In this document: in pieces, positions 56,161 through 64,000 of the stretch
Position numbering within the stretch: position 1 is the first letter of the stretch
Layout of the letters: each line of letters begins with the position of its first letter
Source of the DNA: Ensifer sesbaniae
Lineage (GTDB): Bacteria; Pseudomonadota; Alphaproteobacteria; Rhizobiales; Rhizobiaceae
Reading direction: 5' to 3'
NCBI RefSeq assembly: GCF_013283665.1
Contig: NZ_JABEKU010000001.1
Span: 3,541,137-3,605,136 of the forward strand
Length of the DNA: 64,000 bases
Made by a program: the position numbers and the translations under genes
Notes under the pieces: model-generated
The model's database searches: none
Told to the model about the DNA's origin: nothing
What the model saw: the letters and a program-made list of their open reading frames with translations, nothing else

Positions 56161-57028
56161 GACACTGCCGCCACTTGGCATGCTGCGCGCCTTCGAAGCT
56201 GCGGCGCGTTTGGCAAGTTTCTCCCGCGCCGGGGACGAACTGCACGTGACGCATGCCGCCGTCAGCCACCAGATCCGCCTGCTGGAGGAGTGGTTCGGCC
56301 GGCCGCTCTTCGTGCGGGAGAAACGTGGTGTGCGGCTGGCGGCGGAAGCCGAGAGCTTGGCAGCAACACTGACATCGGCCTTCGAGCGCATCGCCGCGGA
56401 AACGGAGTTGCTGCGACTGAATGCCAAGGCGCAAGTGAGCGTCGCCTGTATTCCTTCGATCGCCACGCGCTGGCTGATACCGGCACTCGGAGAGTTTCTC
56501 CGCGATCACCCGGACGTCGACGTCAGGGTCGTCTACGCCATGGCCGAGCAGCAATTGCGCGAAACCGGCTGCGATATCCTCATCACCCTCGGCGCCGATA
56601 CAAGCGAAGGGACGCGCTCAGACCGGCTGTTTTCACGAATCAACCGGCCGGTTGCCAACCCACGCTACATCGAACGGAAAGGGGACCTGAGGACGGCGCA
56701 GGCGATCGCTTCCGCCGATCTGCTGCATGACGAGACAACTTCGCGCTGGCGCGATTGGTCCGCCAAGGCAGGGGTGGCAGCGGGGCAAGCCTTGCGAGGT
56801 CCGATCTTCCAGGACTTCAACCTTCTCGCCACGGCCGTCATCGCCGGCCATGGCGTGGCACTGTGCCCCGTCGAAGTCTTCCGGCGCGAAATCGAGAGCG
56901 GCGATCTCGTGATACTCTCCGATATCGCCACTCTCGAAAACGAAAGCTATTTTCTCATCACCAAGACCGCACGCTCAAAGGCGGTGTCGGCTTTCAGCGA
57001 CTGGTTCGCAATGGTTGCCAGATCTTGA
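56159..57028 (+). CDS. LysR-family regulator (GcvA-like) divergent from ectC
   Basis: 289 residues from ATG 56159. HTH MLRAFEAAARLASFSRAGDEL / HVTHAAVSHQIRLLEEWFGR, then an effector domain beginning QVSVACIPSIATRWLIPALG and including HGVALCPVEVFRREIESG, typical of GcvA-like LysR proteins. GAGGAA lies upstream. Divergent placement and the flanking inverted repeats make ectC its likely target. The co-inducer could be an osmolyte or a diaminobutyrate derivative; this is speculation. Confidence 0.88.
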   Translation: MTLPPLGMLRAFEAAARLASFSRAGDELHVTHAAVSHQIRLLEEWFGRPLFVREKRGVRLAAEAESLAATLTSAFERIAAETELLRLNAKAQVSVACIPSIATRWLIPALGEFLRDHPDVDVRVVYAMAEQQLRETGCDILITLGADTSEGTRSDRLFSRINRPVANPRYIERKGDLRTAQAIASADLLHDETTSRWRDWSAKAGVAAGQALRGPIFQDFNLLATAVIAGHGVALCPVEVFRREIESGDLVILSDIATLENESYFLITKTARSKAVSAFSDWFAMVARS

Positions 57029-57073
57029 TGCGAGCGCCACGGCGCTCACATCATAAGCCGGCTCAGAAAGCCT

Positions 57074-58981
57074 CTAGATTCCGATTCCCCGGCCATGCAA
57101 GGCCACGGTGATCTCGTCGAGGATAAGCGGATCGTCGATCGTCGCCGGCATTTTCCAGGGTTGCCGATCGGCGATTTTCTGGATCGTTGCCCGCAGGATC
57201 TTGCCTGAGCGCGTCTTCGGCAGCCGCTTGACGCAGATCGCCATCCGGAACGCCGCCACCGGCCCGATGCGCTCGCGAACGAGGCTGATCACTTCGCGTT
57301 CGATCTCCGACGTTTCACGGGAAACATTGGAATTGATCACCAGGAAGCCCGCCGGCACCTGGCCTTTCAGATCGTCGGCGATGCCGATGACGGCGCATTC
57401 GGCGACATCGGGGTGGCTGGCGCAGACTTCTTCCATCGCCCCGGTCGAGAGGCGATGACCGGCAACATTGATGATGTCGTCGGTGCGCGCCATAATGAAG
57501 ATATAGCCGTCCTCGTCGAGATAACCGGCGTCAGCGGTCTTATAGTAGCCGGGGAACTCGTCGAGATAGGCCGCGCGGAAGCGATGGTCGGCGTTCCAGA
57601 GCGTCGGCAGGCAGCCGGGCGGCAGCGGCAGTTTTACGACGACATTGCCGAGCGTCCCCGGGCCGACCAGATGCCCGGCATCGTCGAGGATCTGAACATC
57701 ATATCCCGGCAACGGAACGGACGGCGACCCATATTTGACCGGCAACAGGCCGAGGCCCATGGGGTTGCCGGCCACCGGCCACCCGGTCTCCGTTTGCCAC
57801 CAGTGATCGATGACCGGCACGCCAAGCGCCTTTTCTGCCCAGCGGATCGTGTCAGGGTCCGCCCGCTCACCGCCAAGGAACAGCGCACGGAAGCGCGACA
57901 GGTCGTAGCGGCCGACATGGGAAGCGTCAGGGTCCTCCTTGCGGATCGCCCGCAACGCCGTCGGCGCCGTGAACATCACCACGACGCCGTGCTCGGCAAT
58001 GATCCGCCAATAGGTTCCGGGATCAGGCGTTCCGACCGGCTTGCCTTCGAAGAGGATCGAGGTGCTGCCGTTCAGGAGCGGCCCATAGACGATATAGGAG
58101 TGGCCGACGACCCAGCCGATATCGGAGGCGGCCCAGAACACCTCGCCCGGCTGGACGCCGAAGAAATTCTCCATCGACCACTTGAGCGCGACCATGTGAC
58201 CGCCATTGTCGCGCACCACGCCCTTGGGCTGGCCGGTCGTGCCTGAGGTGTAGAGCACATAGAGCGGATCGGTGGAGGCAACGGGCGTGCATCCGACCTC
58301 TTCGCCCGCCTGCTTCGCCGCGGCCAGCGCCGCAGCAAAATCGATGTCGCGTCCCTCCGTCATGGCGGCTTCCGCCATTTCGCGCTGGAAGACGAGGCAA
58401 TGCGCCGGCTTGTGGGTAGCGATCTCCAGCGCCGCATCGAGCAACGGCTTGTAGGCGACGGTCCGGCCGGGTTCGATGCCGCAGCTTGCGGAAACCACGA
58501 GCTTCGCCTGGCAATCGTCGATGCGCACCGCCAATTCGTTGGCGGCAAAACCGCCGAAGACCACGGAATGGACGGCGCCGATCCGGGCGGCAGCAAGCAT
58601 GGCAACCGCCGCCTGCGGGATCATCGGCATGTAGATGATAATGCGGTCACCCTTGCCGATGCCGAGCTTCCGATAGACGGCGGCCAGCGCCTTCACGTCG
58701 GCGAGCAGGGCCGCATAGGAAATGCGCTCGACCCGACCGGTGACCGGACTGTCATAGATGAAGGCGATCTGCTCTCCGCGCCCCGCTTCGACATGACGGT
58801 CGAGACAGTTGTAGCAGGTATTCGTCAGGCCATCGGCATACCAGTGCCCATAGGTGCCACGCTCGGCGTCAAAGGCCCGCTGCGGACGTTCGAACCAATC
58901 GATGGCGTCGGCGGCACCAGACCAGAAACCCTGCGGATCCGCCTTCCAGGCGGCGTACACTTCGGAATAGCGACTCGCCAT
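57074..58981 (-). CDS. prpE: Propionyl-CoA synthetase
   Basis: 635 residues, ANL superfamily, acetyl/propionyl-CoA synthetase branch. The start YSEVYAAWKADPQGFW and RAFDAERGTYGHWYADG are PrpE-like, and LYTSGTTGQPKGVVRDNGGH, VIDHWWQTETGWP, YKTADAGYLDEDGYIFIMAR and [19 protein letters not shown] are the core motifs, with the regulatory lysine in the last. It activates propionate for the methylcitrate or methylmalonyl route. GGAGGA precedes ATG 58981. No other prp genes are adjacent. Confidence 0.92.
   Translation of the reverse strand: MASRYSEVYAAWKADPQGFWSGAADAIDWFERPQRAFDAERGTYGHWYADGLTNTCYNCLDRHVEAGRGEQIAFIYDSPVTGRVERISYAALLADVKALAAVYRKLGIGKGDRIIIYMPMIPQAAVAMLAAARIGAVHSVVFGGFAANELAVRIDDCQAKLVVSASCGIEPGRTVAYKPLLDAALEIATHKPAHCLVFQREMAEAAMTEGRDIDFAAALAAAKQAGEEVGCTPVASTDPLYVLYTSGTTGQPKGVVRDNGGHMVALKWSMENFFGVQPGEVFWAASDIGWVVGHSYIVYGPLLNGSTSILFEGKPVGTPDPGTYWRIIAEHGVVVMFTAPTALRAIRKEDPDASHVGRYDLSRFRALFLGGERADPDTIRWAEKALGVPVIDHWWQTETGWPVAGNPMGLGLLPVKYGSPSVPLPGYDVQILDDAGHLVGPGTLGNVVVKLPLPPGCLPTLWNADHRFRAAYLDEFPGYYKTADAGYLDEDGYIFIMARTDDIINVAGHRLSTGAMEEVCASHPDVAECAVIGIADDLKGQVPAGFLVINSNVSRETSEIEREVISLVRERIGPVAAFRMAICVKRLPKTRSGKILRATIQKIADRQPWKMPATIDDPLILDEITVALHGRGIGI
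57311..57326. promoter_or_regulatory. parS-like palindrome inside prpE (14/16)
   Basis: CGTTTCACGGGAAACA matches TGTTTCACGTGAAACA at 14 of 16 positions, with one mismatch in the centre. It is within the prpE coding sequence (SNVSRETSE region). parS sites can lie inside genes, but the central mismatch lowers confidence. Confidence 0.35.
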
Positions 58982-59004
58982 TTCCGTTCCTCCCTGTGCA
59001 TGTT

Positions 59005-59020
59005 GCCGGACATGTCCGGC
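59005..59020. promoter_or_regulatory. Palindrome upstream of prpE
   Basis: GCCGGACATGTCCGGC is a perfect 16-bp palindrome 24-39 bp upstream of the prpE start. It is a candidate operator for a propionate- or acyl-CoA-responsive repressor; no matching regulator gene is in the window. Confidence 0.45.
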
Positions 59021-59092
59021 CTCCTCATGCGCAAGGATAGGCTAATGAGTGGGCAGGGGAACCCCGACGAAAGCGGTATGCGTCGAGCTCGA

Positions 59093-59132
59093 GCAATTCC
59101 AGCGAAAGCGTGAAAGGGTTCGCTGGAATTGC
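59093..59132. repeat. Short rhizobial intergenic palindrome
   Basis: GCAATTCCAGCGAA (59093-59106) is repeated exactly inverted at 59119-59132 around a 12-nt loop. It is the third member of the family seen at 3504-3553 and 33252-33289. It lies 19 bp from the 3' end of the yggS gene and may end that transcript. Confidence 0.65.
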
Positions 59133-59151
59133 AAGTTCCTACACTCTGTCG

Positions 59152-59811
59152 TCAGCGCGCGCCGAAAATGGCCGAACCGACGCGAACGCTGGTGGCGCCG
59201 AACTGGATGGCCGTCTCGAAATCGCCGGACATGCCCATCGACAGCTTGTCGAGCCTGCAGGCGGCGGCGAGCTTCGCAAGCAGGGCAAAATGCGGGCCGG
59301 GATTTTCCTCGACCGGCGGAATGCACATCAGCCCCTCGATCTGAAGGCCCAGCTCCCGGCGGCAGAGATCGACGAAGGCGACCGTCTCCTCCGGTGCGAT
59401 GCCGGCCTTCTGCGGCTCGAGCCCCGTGTTGACCTGAACGTAGAACCTGAGGTTCCGGCCCTGCTTCTGCATCTCTGCCGCGAGCGCGCGGGCAATCTTC
59501 TCGCGATCGACGGTCTCGATGACGTCGAACAGGGCCACGGCCTCGGCCGCCTTGTTCGATTGCAGCGGGCCGATCAGGTGAAGTTCGAGGTCGGATGTCT
59601 CCGCCTTCAGCTCCGGCCACTTGCCCTGCGCTTCCTGCACCCGGTTTTCGCCAAAGACCCGCTGGCCCGCCGCGATCACCGGCCGGATGGTATCGGCGTC
59701 GAAGGTCTTGGAAACCGCGACCAGCGTAACGGCGCCCTCGGCGCGATCGGCAGACTTCTCCGCCGCCTGAATCCGGCTCACGACATCCTGCAACCGCTCT
59801 TGGACTTCCAT
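59152..59811 (-). CDS. yggS: YggS/PROSC-type PLP homeostasis protein
   Basis: 219 residues, single-domain alanine-racemase-like TIM barrel. The PLP lysine is in LVAVSKTFDADTIRP (near residue 33), then FGENRVQEAQGKWPEL, LHLIGPLQSNKA and the phosphate-binding LSMGMSGDFETAIQFGATSVRVG-type C-terminal segment. It binds PLP without racemase activity and buffers vitamin B6 and amino-acid pools. ATG 59811 is chosen by family length; the frame to 59940 is unlikely to be coding. It diverges from leuS. Confidence 0.93.
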   Translation of the reverse strand: MEVQERLQDVVSRIQAAEKSADRAEGAVTLVAVSKTFDADTIRPVIAAGQRVFGENRVQEAQGKWPELKAETSDLELHLIGPLQSNKAAEAVALFDVIETVDREKIARALAAEMQKQGRNLRFYVQVNTGLEPQKAGIAPEETVAFVDLCRRELGLQIEGLMCIPPVEENPGPHFALLAKLAAACRLDKLSMGMSGDFETAIQFGATSVRVGSAIFGAR

Positions 59812-60034
59812 CGACCCGTTCTCCGACAAGGAACTATCAAACCACTGACCGAGCGGCTTAGGCAAACTTGACCGACTTGCCAAGGCCATGGCCACACCGG
59901 CAGGCTCAAATCCGCCAAAGTGTCGCGGCAAACCCTTCAAAAACTTGACCGTCAGGCGGTTTCGTGGTGAAGGTCACCCCAACTATCATGAGGCGCGCCG
60001 ATGCGCCGCAGAACTTCCGGAACATCGAAAAGAC

Positions 60035-62662
60035 ATGTCTAGCGAACGATACAATCCGCGTGATGCCGAGCCCCGTTGGCAACAGGAATGGGAAAAGCAC
60101 GAGGTCTTCCAGACCGAGAACGACGATCCGCGCGAAAAGTACTACGTGCTCGAGATGTTCCCCTATCCGTCGGGCCGCATCCATATGGGCCACGTGCGCA
60201 ACTACACCATGGGCGACGTGGTAGCGCGCTACAAGCGTGCCCGCGGCTTCAACGTGCTGCATCCGATGGGCTGGGACGCCTTCGGCATGCCGGCCGAAAA
60301 CGCCGCCATGGAACGTGGCGTGCATCCGGCCAGCTGGACCTACCAGAACATCGCCTCGATGAAGGCGCAGCTCAAGGTCATGGGCCTGTCGCTCGACTGG
60401 AACCGCGAATTTGCGACCTGCGACCCCGCCTACTACCAGCGCCAGCAGCACCTGTTCCTGGACTTCCTGGAGAAGGGTCTCGTCTATCGCAAGCAGTCGA
60501 AGGTCAACTGGGACCCGGTCGACAACACCGTGCTCGCCAACGAGCAGGTGATCGACGGCCGCGGCTGGCGGTCGGGCGCTCTGGTCGAACAGCGCGAGCT
60601 GACGCAATGGTTCTTCCGCATCACCGACTTCAGCCAGGAACTGCTCGACGCGCTCGACACGCTGGATCAGTGGCCCGAGAAGGTGCGCCTGATGCAGAAG
60701 AACTGGATCGGCCGCTCGGAAGGCCTGTCGCTGCGTTGGGAACTCGTGAACGGTACCGCTGGTGACGCGGCCGAGCTCACCGTCTACACGACCCGTCCGG
60801 ATACGCTCTTCGGCGCCTCCTTCCTGGCGATCGCCGCCGACCATCCGCTGGCCAGGCAGGTGGCAGCCACCAATCCGGAGGTCGAGGCATTCTGCGAGGA
60901 ATGCCGCCGCGCCGGCACGTCGCTCGCTGCACTGGAAACGGCAGAAAAGAAGGGCATCGATACCGGCATTCGCGCCAAGCACCCGCTCGATCCGAGCTGG
61001 GAGCTGCCGGTCTATGTCGCCAACTTCGTGCTGATGGACTACGGCACGGGCGCCATTTTCGGCTGCCCCTCCGGCGACCAGCGCGACCTCGATTTCGCCC
61101 GCAAATACGGCCTGCCGGTCGTCCCCGTCGTCATGCCGAAGGACGGTGATGCCGCGACCTTTGCAATCGGCGACGAGGCCTATATCGGCGACGGCGTGAT
61201 GATCAACTCGCGCTTCCTCGACGGCCTGTCGACGGAAGACGCCTTCGAGACGGTCGCTTCGAAGCTGGAAAAGGAAACGTTCAACGGCACGCCGCGCGCC
61301 GAGCGCAAGGTGAACTTCCGCCTGCGCGACTGGGGCATTTCGCGCCAGCGCTATTGGGGCTGCCCGATCCCGGTCATCCATTGCGACGACTGTGGCGTCG
61401 TGCCGGTTCCGAAAGCCGATCTGCCTGTCGTGCTGCCGCCGGACGTCACCTTTGACAAGCCAGGCAATCCGCTCGACCGTCACCCGACCTGGCGCCACGT
61501 CGCCTGCCCGCATTGCGGCAAGGATGCCCGGCGCGAGACGGACACGATGGACACCTTCGTCGACTCGTCCTGGTATTTCACGCGCTTCACCGCACCCTGG
61601 GAAGACAATCCGACCGACCCCAAGGTCGCCAACCACTGGCTGCCGGTCGATCAATATATCGGCGGCATTGAACACGCGATCCTTCACCTGCTCTACTCGC
61701 GCTTCTTCACCCGCGCGATGAAGGCAACCGGCCATGTCGCGATCGACGAGCCGTTCAAGGGTCTGTTCACCCAGGGCATGGTCGTGCACGAAACCTATAG
61801 CCGCGGCGAGGGCGCCCAGCGCGAATGGGTTACGCCGGCTGAGATCCGCATCGAAGAGATCGACGGACGACGCCGCGCCGTACTGCTTGAGACCGGCGAG
61901 GAAATTGCCATCGGCTCGATCGAGAAGATGTCGAAGTCGAAGAAGAATGTCGTCGATCCCGACGACATCATCGCTTCCTACGGCGCCGATACGGCGCGCT
62001 TCTTCGTTCTTTCCGATTCGCCCCCGGATCGTGACGTTATCTGGTCCGAAGCCGGTGTCGAAGGATCGCATCGCTTCGTCCAGCGCGTGTGGCGTTTGGT
62101 GAGCGAGGCCGCCGAAAATCTGCGCGCGACCGAGGCTGCACCGGCGTCTGAAGGCGAAGCCCTTGCCGTTTCGCAGGCCGCTCACAAGACGCTGCGCGCC
62201 GTCGAGGCGGATTATGACAAGCTCGCCTTCAACAAGGCCGTGGCGCGCATTTATGAACTGGTGAACACGCTTGCCGCGCCGTTGACCCAGGTTGCCGCCG
62301 GCAAGGCGGATGCGGCACTCGCTGGCGCCGTAAAGGACGCCACGACGATCCTGATCAACCTGATCGCGCCGATGACGCCGCACCTTGCCGAGGAATGCTG
62401 GCGTGAAATCGGTGGCGAGGGGCTGATCGCGGAACGCGGCTGGCCGGCCTTCAACCCGGCGCTGGTCGTCGAGAACGAAATCACGCTTCCGGTACAGATC
62501 AACGGCAAGAAGCGCGCCGATTTGACAATCGCCCGCGATGCGGATCAGAGTGCGATCGAAAGCGCCGTCCTGGCGCTTGATGCCGTCAAGACTGCGCTCA
62601 ACGGCAGCAGCCCCAAGAAAATCATCGTCGTGCCCCAGAGGATCGTCAATGTCGTTGTCTGA
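60035..62662 (+). CDS. leuS: Leucyl-tRNA synthetase
   Basis: 875 residues, class Ia synthetase. The HIGH motif variant HMGH is at 50-53 ([20 protein letters not shown]), the CP1 editing domain follows with [15 protein letters not shown], and KMSKSKKN is at about residue 631. The zinc-binding-like CDDCG and CPHCG pairs near residues 450-500 are seen. ATG 60035 gives the standard [16 protein letters not shown] start. It overlaps lptE by 14 bp, in the order leuS-lptE-holA that is usual in Rhizobiales. Confidence 0.97.
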   Translation: MSSERYNPRDAEPRWQQEWEKHEVFQTENDDPREKYYVLEMFPYPSGRIHMGHVRNYTMGDVVARYKRARGFNVLHPMGWDAFGMPAENAAMERGVHPASWTYQNIASMKAQLKVMGLSLDWNREFATCDPAYYQRQQHLFLDFLEKGLVYRKQSKVNWDPVDNTVLANEQVIDGRGWRSGALVEQRELTQWFFRITDFSQELLDALDTLDQWPEKVRLMQKNWIGRSEGLSLRWELVNGTAGDAAELTVYTTRPDTLFGASFLAIAADHPLARQVAATNPEVEAFCEECRRAGTSLAALETAEKKGIDTGIRAKHPLDPSWELPVYVANFVLMDYGTGAIFGCPSGDQRDLDFARKYGLPVVPVVMPKDGDAATFAIGDEAYIGDGVMINSRFLDGLSTEDAFETVASKLEKETFNGTPRAERKVNFRLRDWGISRQRYWGCPIPVIHCDDCGVVPVPKADLPVVLPPDVTFDKPGNPLDRHPTWRHVACPHCGKDARRETDTMDTFVDSSWYFTRFTAPWEDNPTDPKVANHWLPVDQYIGGIEHAILHLLYSRFFTRAMKATGHVAIDEPFKGLFTQGMVVHETYSRGEGAQREWVTPAEIRIEEIDGRRRAVLLETGEEIAIGSIEKMSKSKKNVVDPDDIIASYGADTARFFVLSDSPPDRDVIWSEAGVEGSHRFVQRVWRLVSEAAENLRATEAAPASEGEALAVSQAAHKTLRAVEADYDKLAFNKAVARIYELVNTLAAPLTQVAAGKADAALAGAVKDATTILINLIAPMTPHLAEECWREIGGEGLIAERGWPAFNPALVVENEITLPVQINGKKRADLTIARDADQSAIESAVLALDAVKTALNGSSPKKIIVVPQRIVNVVV

Positions 62663-63182
62663 TAGAGCTGGCGCCCGCATCCGGTCGATCCCGGTGCTGG
62701 CAGGTGTTCTTTTGCTGACCGCGCTCGCCGGCTGCCAGGTCAGGCCGCTCTATTCCGATCCTGTCGGCACGTCGACGGCATTGGCGGCCATCGAGATCTC
62801 CGATGCCGACGACCGCGTCGAACAGGAAGTCCGCAACGACTTGATCTTCCTTGTGGCGGGCGGGCAGGGCGAACCGGTAAACCCGCAGTATCACCTGGCA
62901 CTGGAGGTCACGACCCGTGCCATGGGCGTGCTCTATGACCAAGACAAGGACCGAGTGGACCGCGCCAGCGCCGGACGCATTGTCGTCAAGGCGGACTACA
63001 ACCTGACGAAGATCGGCACGGGCGAGACGATCAAGTCCGGCAACCGTACGGCGGTCGCGCTCGTCGACTTCCCGGTCCAGGAATTTGCCAAGTTGCGCGC
63101 CATCCGCGACGGCGAAAACCGCGCCGCAAAGGAACTGGCCGAGCTGATCCGGGCTGATATCGCCGCGGCCCTCAGCCGCTAG
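62649..63182 (+). CDS. lptE: LPS-assembly lipoprotein LptE
   Basis: 177 residues. A lipoprotein signal with lipobox LALAG-type (LTALAGC, Cys29) is followed by [12 protein letters not shown] and an LptE-like alpha/beta domain. It anchors in the outer membrane and plugs the LptD barrel for LPS export. ATG 62649 lies inside leuS (14-bp overlap) with AGAGGA upstream, so translation is coupled. Sequence similarity in this family is low; the position between leuS and holA is strong support. Confidence 0.9.
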   Translation: MSLSDRAGARIRSIPVLAGVLLLTALAGCQVRPLYSDPVGTSTALAAIEISDADDRVEQEVRNDLIFLVAGGQGEPVNPQYHLALEVTTRAMGVLYDQDKDRVDRASAGRIVVKADYNLTKIGTGETIKSGNRTAVALVDFPVQEFAKLRAIRDGENRAAKELAELIRADIAAALSR

Positions 63183-63193
63183 TCGGTGTCGGG

Positions 63194-64000
63194 ATGAGCG
63201 AAGTCAAGTCGCACGAATTCGACTCCTTCCTCCAGAAGTCCGCCGGGGTCTATCGGCTGTTCATTCTCTACGGGCCCGACCGCGGGCTCGTCTCCGAGCG
63301 TGCGTCCGCGCTCGCCGCGCGCTGCGGCGTGCCGCTGGATGATCCCTTTTCCGTCCTGAAACTCGATGTCAGCGAGCTGACGCAATCGCCGGGCCGGTTG
63401 CTCGATGAGGTCAATTCGATCGGCCTCTTCGGAGGTGACAAGCTCATCTGGGTGCGGGGTGCGGCCAACGAGAAGTCGCTCGTCGACGCGATGCAGCTTC
63501 TGGCCGCCGAACCGCCGTCCGGAAGCTATGTGATCGTCGAGGCCGGTGACCTGAAGAAGGGTGCCGCGCTTCGCAAGATCGCCGAAACGGCCCGTTCTGT
63601 GGCCTGCATCGCCTGTTACAGCGACGACATTCGCGGCCTGCAGGCCTTGATCGACAAGGAACTTGGCGACGAGAAGCTGGGAATCACGCCGGCCGCCCGT
63701 GCGCGCCTGCTGGAGGCGCTTGGTGGCGATCGCCTGGCGTCACGCAACGAACTGCGCAAGCTCGCCCTTTATTGCCGCGGCAAGACGGCTGTCGACGAGG
63801 AGGATGTCCTAGACATCGTCGGCGACGCCAGCGCCATTTCCGTTGACGACGCAGTCGACGCCGTGCTGAAGGGCGATCTCGACGGTCTGCTGCATGCGAT
63901 GCAGAAGATCACCACGTCGAAGACACCGGCGTTTCTGGTGCTGCAGGCCTGCCTAAGACAGTTCCAGCAGCTCGACGTGATGCGCGCCGAAATGGATGCC
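63194..64000 (+). CDS. holA: DNA polymerase III delta subunit (partial, 3' end outside window)
   Basis: 269 codons are visible from ATG 63194 to the window edge. The start EFDSFLQKSAGVYRLFILYG and GPDRGLVSERA, then SIGLFGGDKLIWVRGA and the later GDRLASRNELRKLALYCRG are typical of HolA, an AAA+-like clamp-loader subunit that opens the beta clamp. It begins 11 bp after lptE. In Rhizobiales the next genes are normally parB and parA. Confidence 0.92.
   Translation, partial: MSEVKSHEFDSFLQKSAGVYRLFILYGPDRGLVSERASALAARCGVPLDDPFSVLKLDVSELTQSPGRLLDEVNSIGLFGGDKLIWVRGAANEKSLVDAMQLLAAEPPSGSYVIVEAGDLKKGAALRKIAETARSVACIACYSDDIRGLQALIDKELGDEKLGITPAARARLLEALGGDRLASRNELRKLALYCRGKTAVDEEDVLDIVGDASAISVDDAVDAVLKGDLDGLLHAMQKITTSKTPAFLVLQACLRQFQQLDVMRAEMDA

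Noticed and set aside
59906-62680. 924-codon open frame antisense to leuS
   Set aside because: Shadow of leuS; no recognisable motifs, and it covers exactly the extent of the real gene.

Overview
The window is a GC-rich chromosomal segment from an alphaproteobacterium of the Rhizobiaceae, most likely Sinorhizobium/Ensifer or a close relative. The grounds are the protein content (cell-cycle regulator TrcR, the ~1600-residue NAD-glutamate dehydrogenase, an AatB-type aminotransferase, SDHAF4-type DUF1674 protein), several rhizobial intergenic palindromic repeats (two RIME1-like copies, one long inverted element, three short GGAAT-type palindromes), and the order leuS-lptE-holA at the right edge, which in Rhizobiales lies beside parB/parA and the replication origin. 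I see no tRNA, rRNA, CRISPR array, prophage, insertion sequence or transposase.

Layout. (1) 1-6.4 kb: a partial LysR regulator diverges from a four-gene operon, HglS (2-oxoadipate dioxygenase/decarboxylase), a D-2-hydroxyglutarate dehydrogenase-type flavoprotein, an ALDH7-type aminoadipate-semialdehyde dehydrogenase and an aspartate/aminoadipate-type aminotransferase. Together they make a route from aminoadipate semialdehyde to 2-oxoglutarate, the lower part of lysine catabolism. (2) 6.6-8.7 kb: XRE-cupin regulator divergent from an omega-amino acid:pyruvate aminotransferase. (3) 8.7-12 kb: operon of a GMC flavoprotein, a Dabb protein and a glycerate 2-kinase. (4) 12.1-20.2 kb: GtsA-like sugar ABC transporter with a second GMC flavoprotein and an SDR, under a divergent LacI regulator. 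(5) 20.2-27.7 kb: second LacI regulator, Gfo/Idh oxidoreductase, CoA-transferase, enoyl-CoA hydratase and aldehyde dehydrogenase in one operon, with a divergent DUF993 aldolase-like gene. Near-identical palindromes (TTGGAACGTTCCAA type) lie at this LacI gene, at DUF993 and, 14 kb away, at the block 3 operon, tying blocks 3 and 5 into one predicted regulon of unknown substrate.

(6) 27.8-39.5 kb: housekeeping and transport genes: dcp, LysE-type exporter, leuB with a RIME in its leader, PAP2 phosphatase, an MHS transporter with an unusual ~190-residue periplasmic insertion, asd, a lytic transglycosylase, beta-carbonic anhydrase and pyridoxal kinase. (7) 39.7-52.5 kb: NAD-GDH, a UMF1-type MFS protein, purH, a heparinase II/III-family protein, RsmB, HtpX and a small DUF1674 protein. 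(8) 52.6-59 kb: acs divergent from trcR; an ectoine synthase gene without ectA/ectB, divergent from a LysR gene; and prpE. (9) 59.1-64 kb: YggS-type PLP protein, leuS, lptE and partial holA.

Blocks 1-5 are catabolic and each has its own transcription factor; blocks 6-9 are largely core functions. Several parS-like palindromes (best 15/16 at 52245-52260) fit an origin-proximal location. The most interesting undescribed candidates are the LacI-operator-linked catabolic regulon, the orphan ectC with its inverted-repeat promoter region, the MHS transporter with the extra periplasmic domain, and a 39-codon predicted exported peptide upstream of asd.
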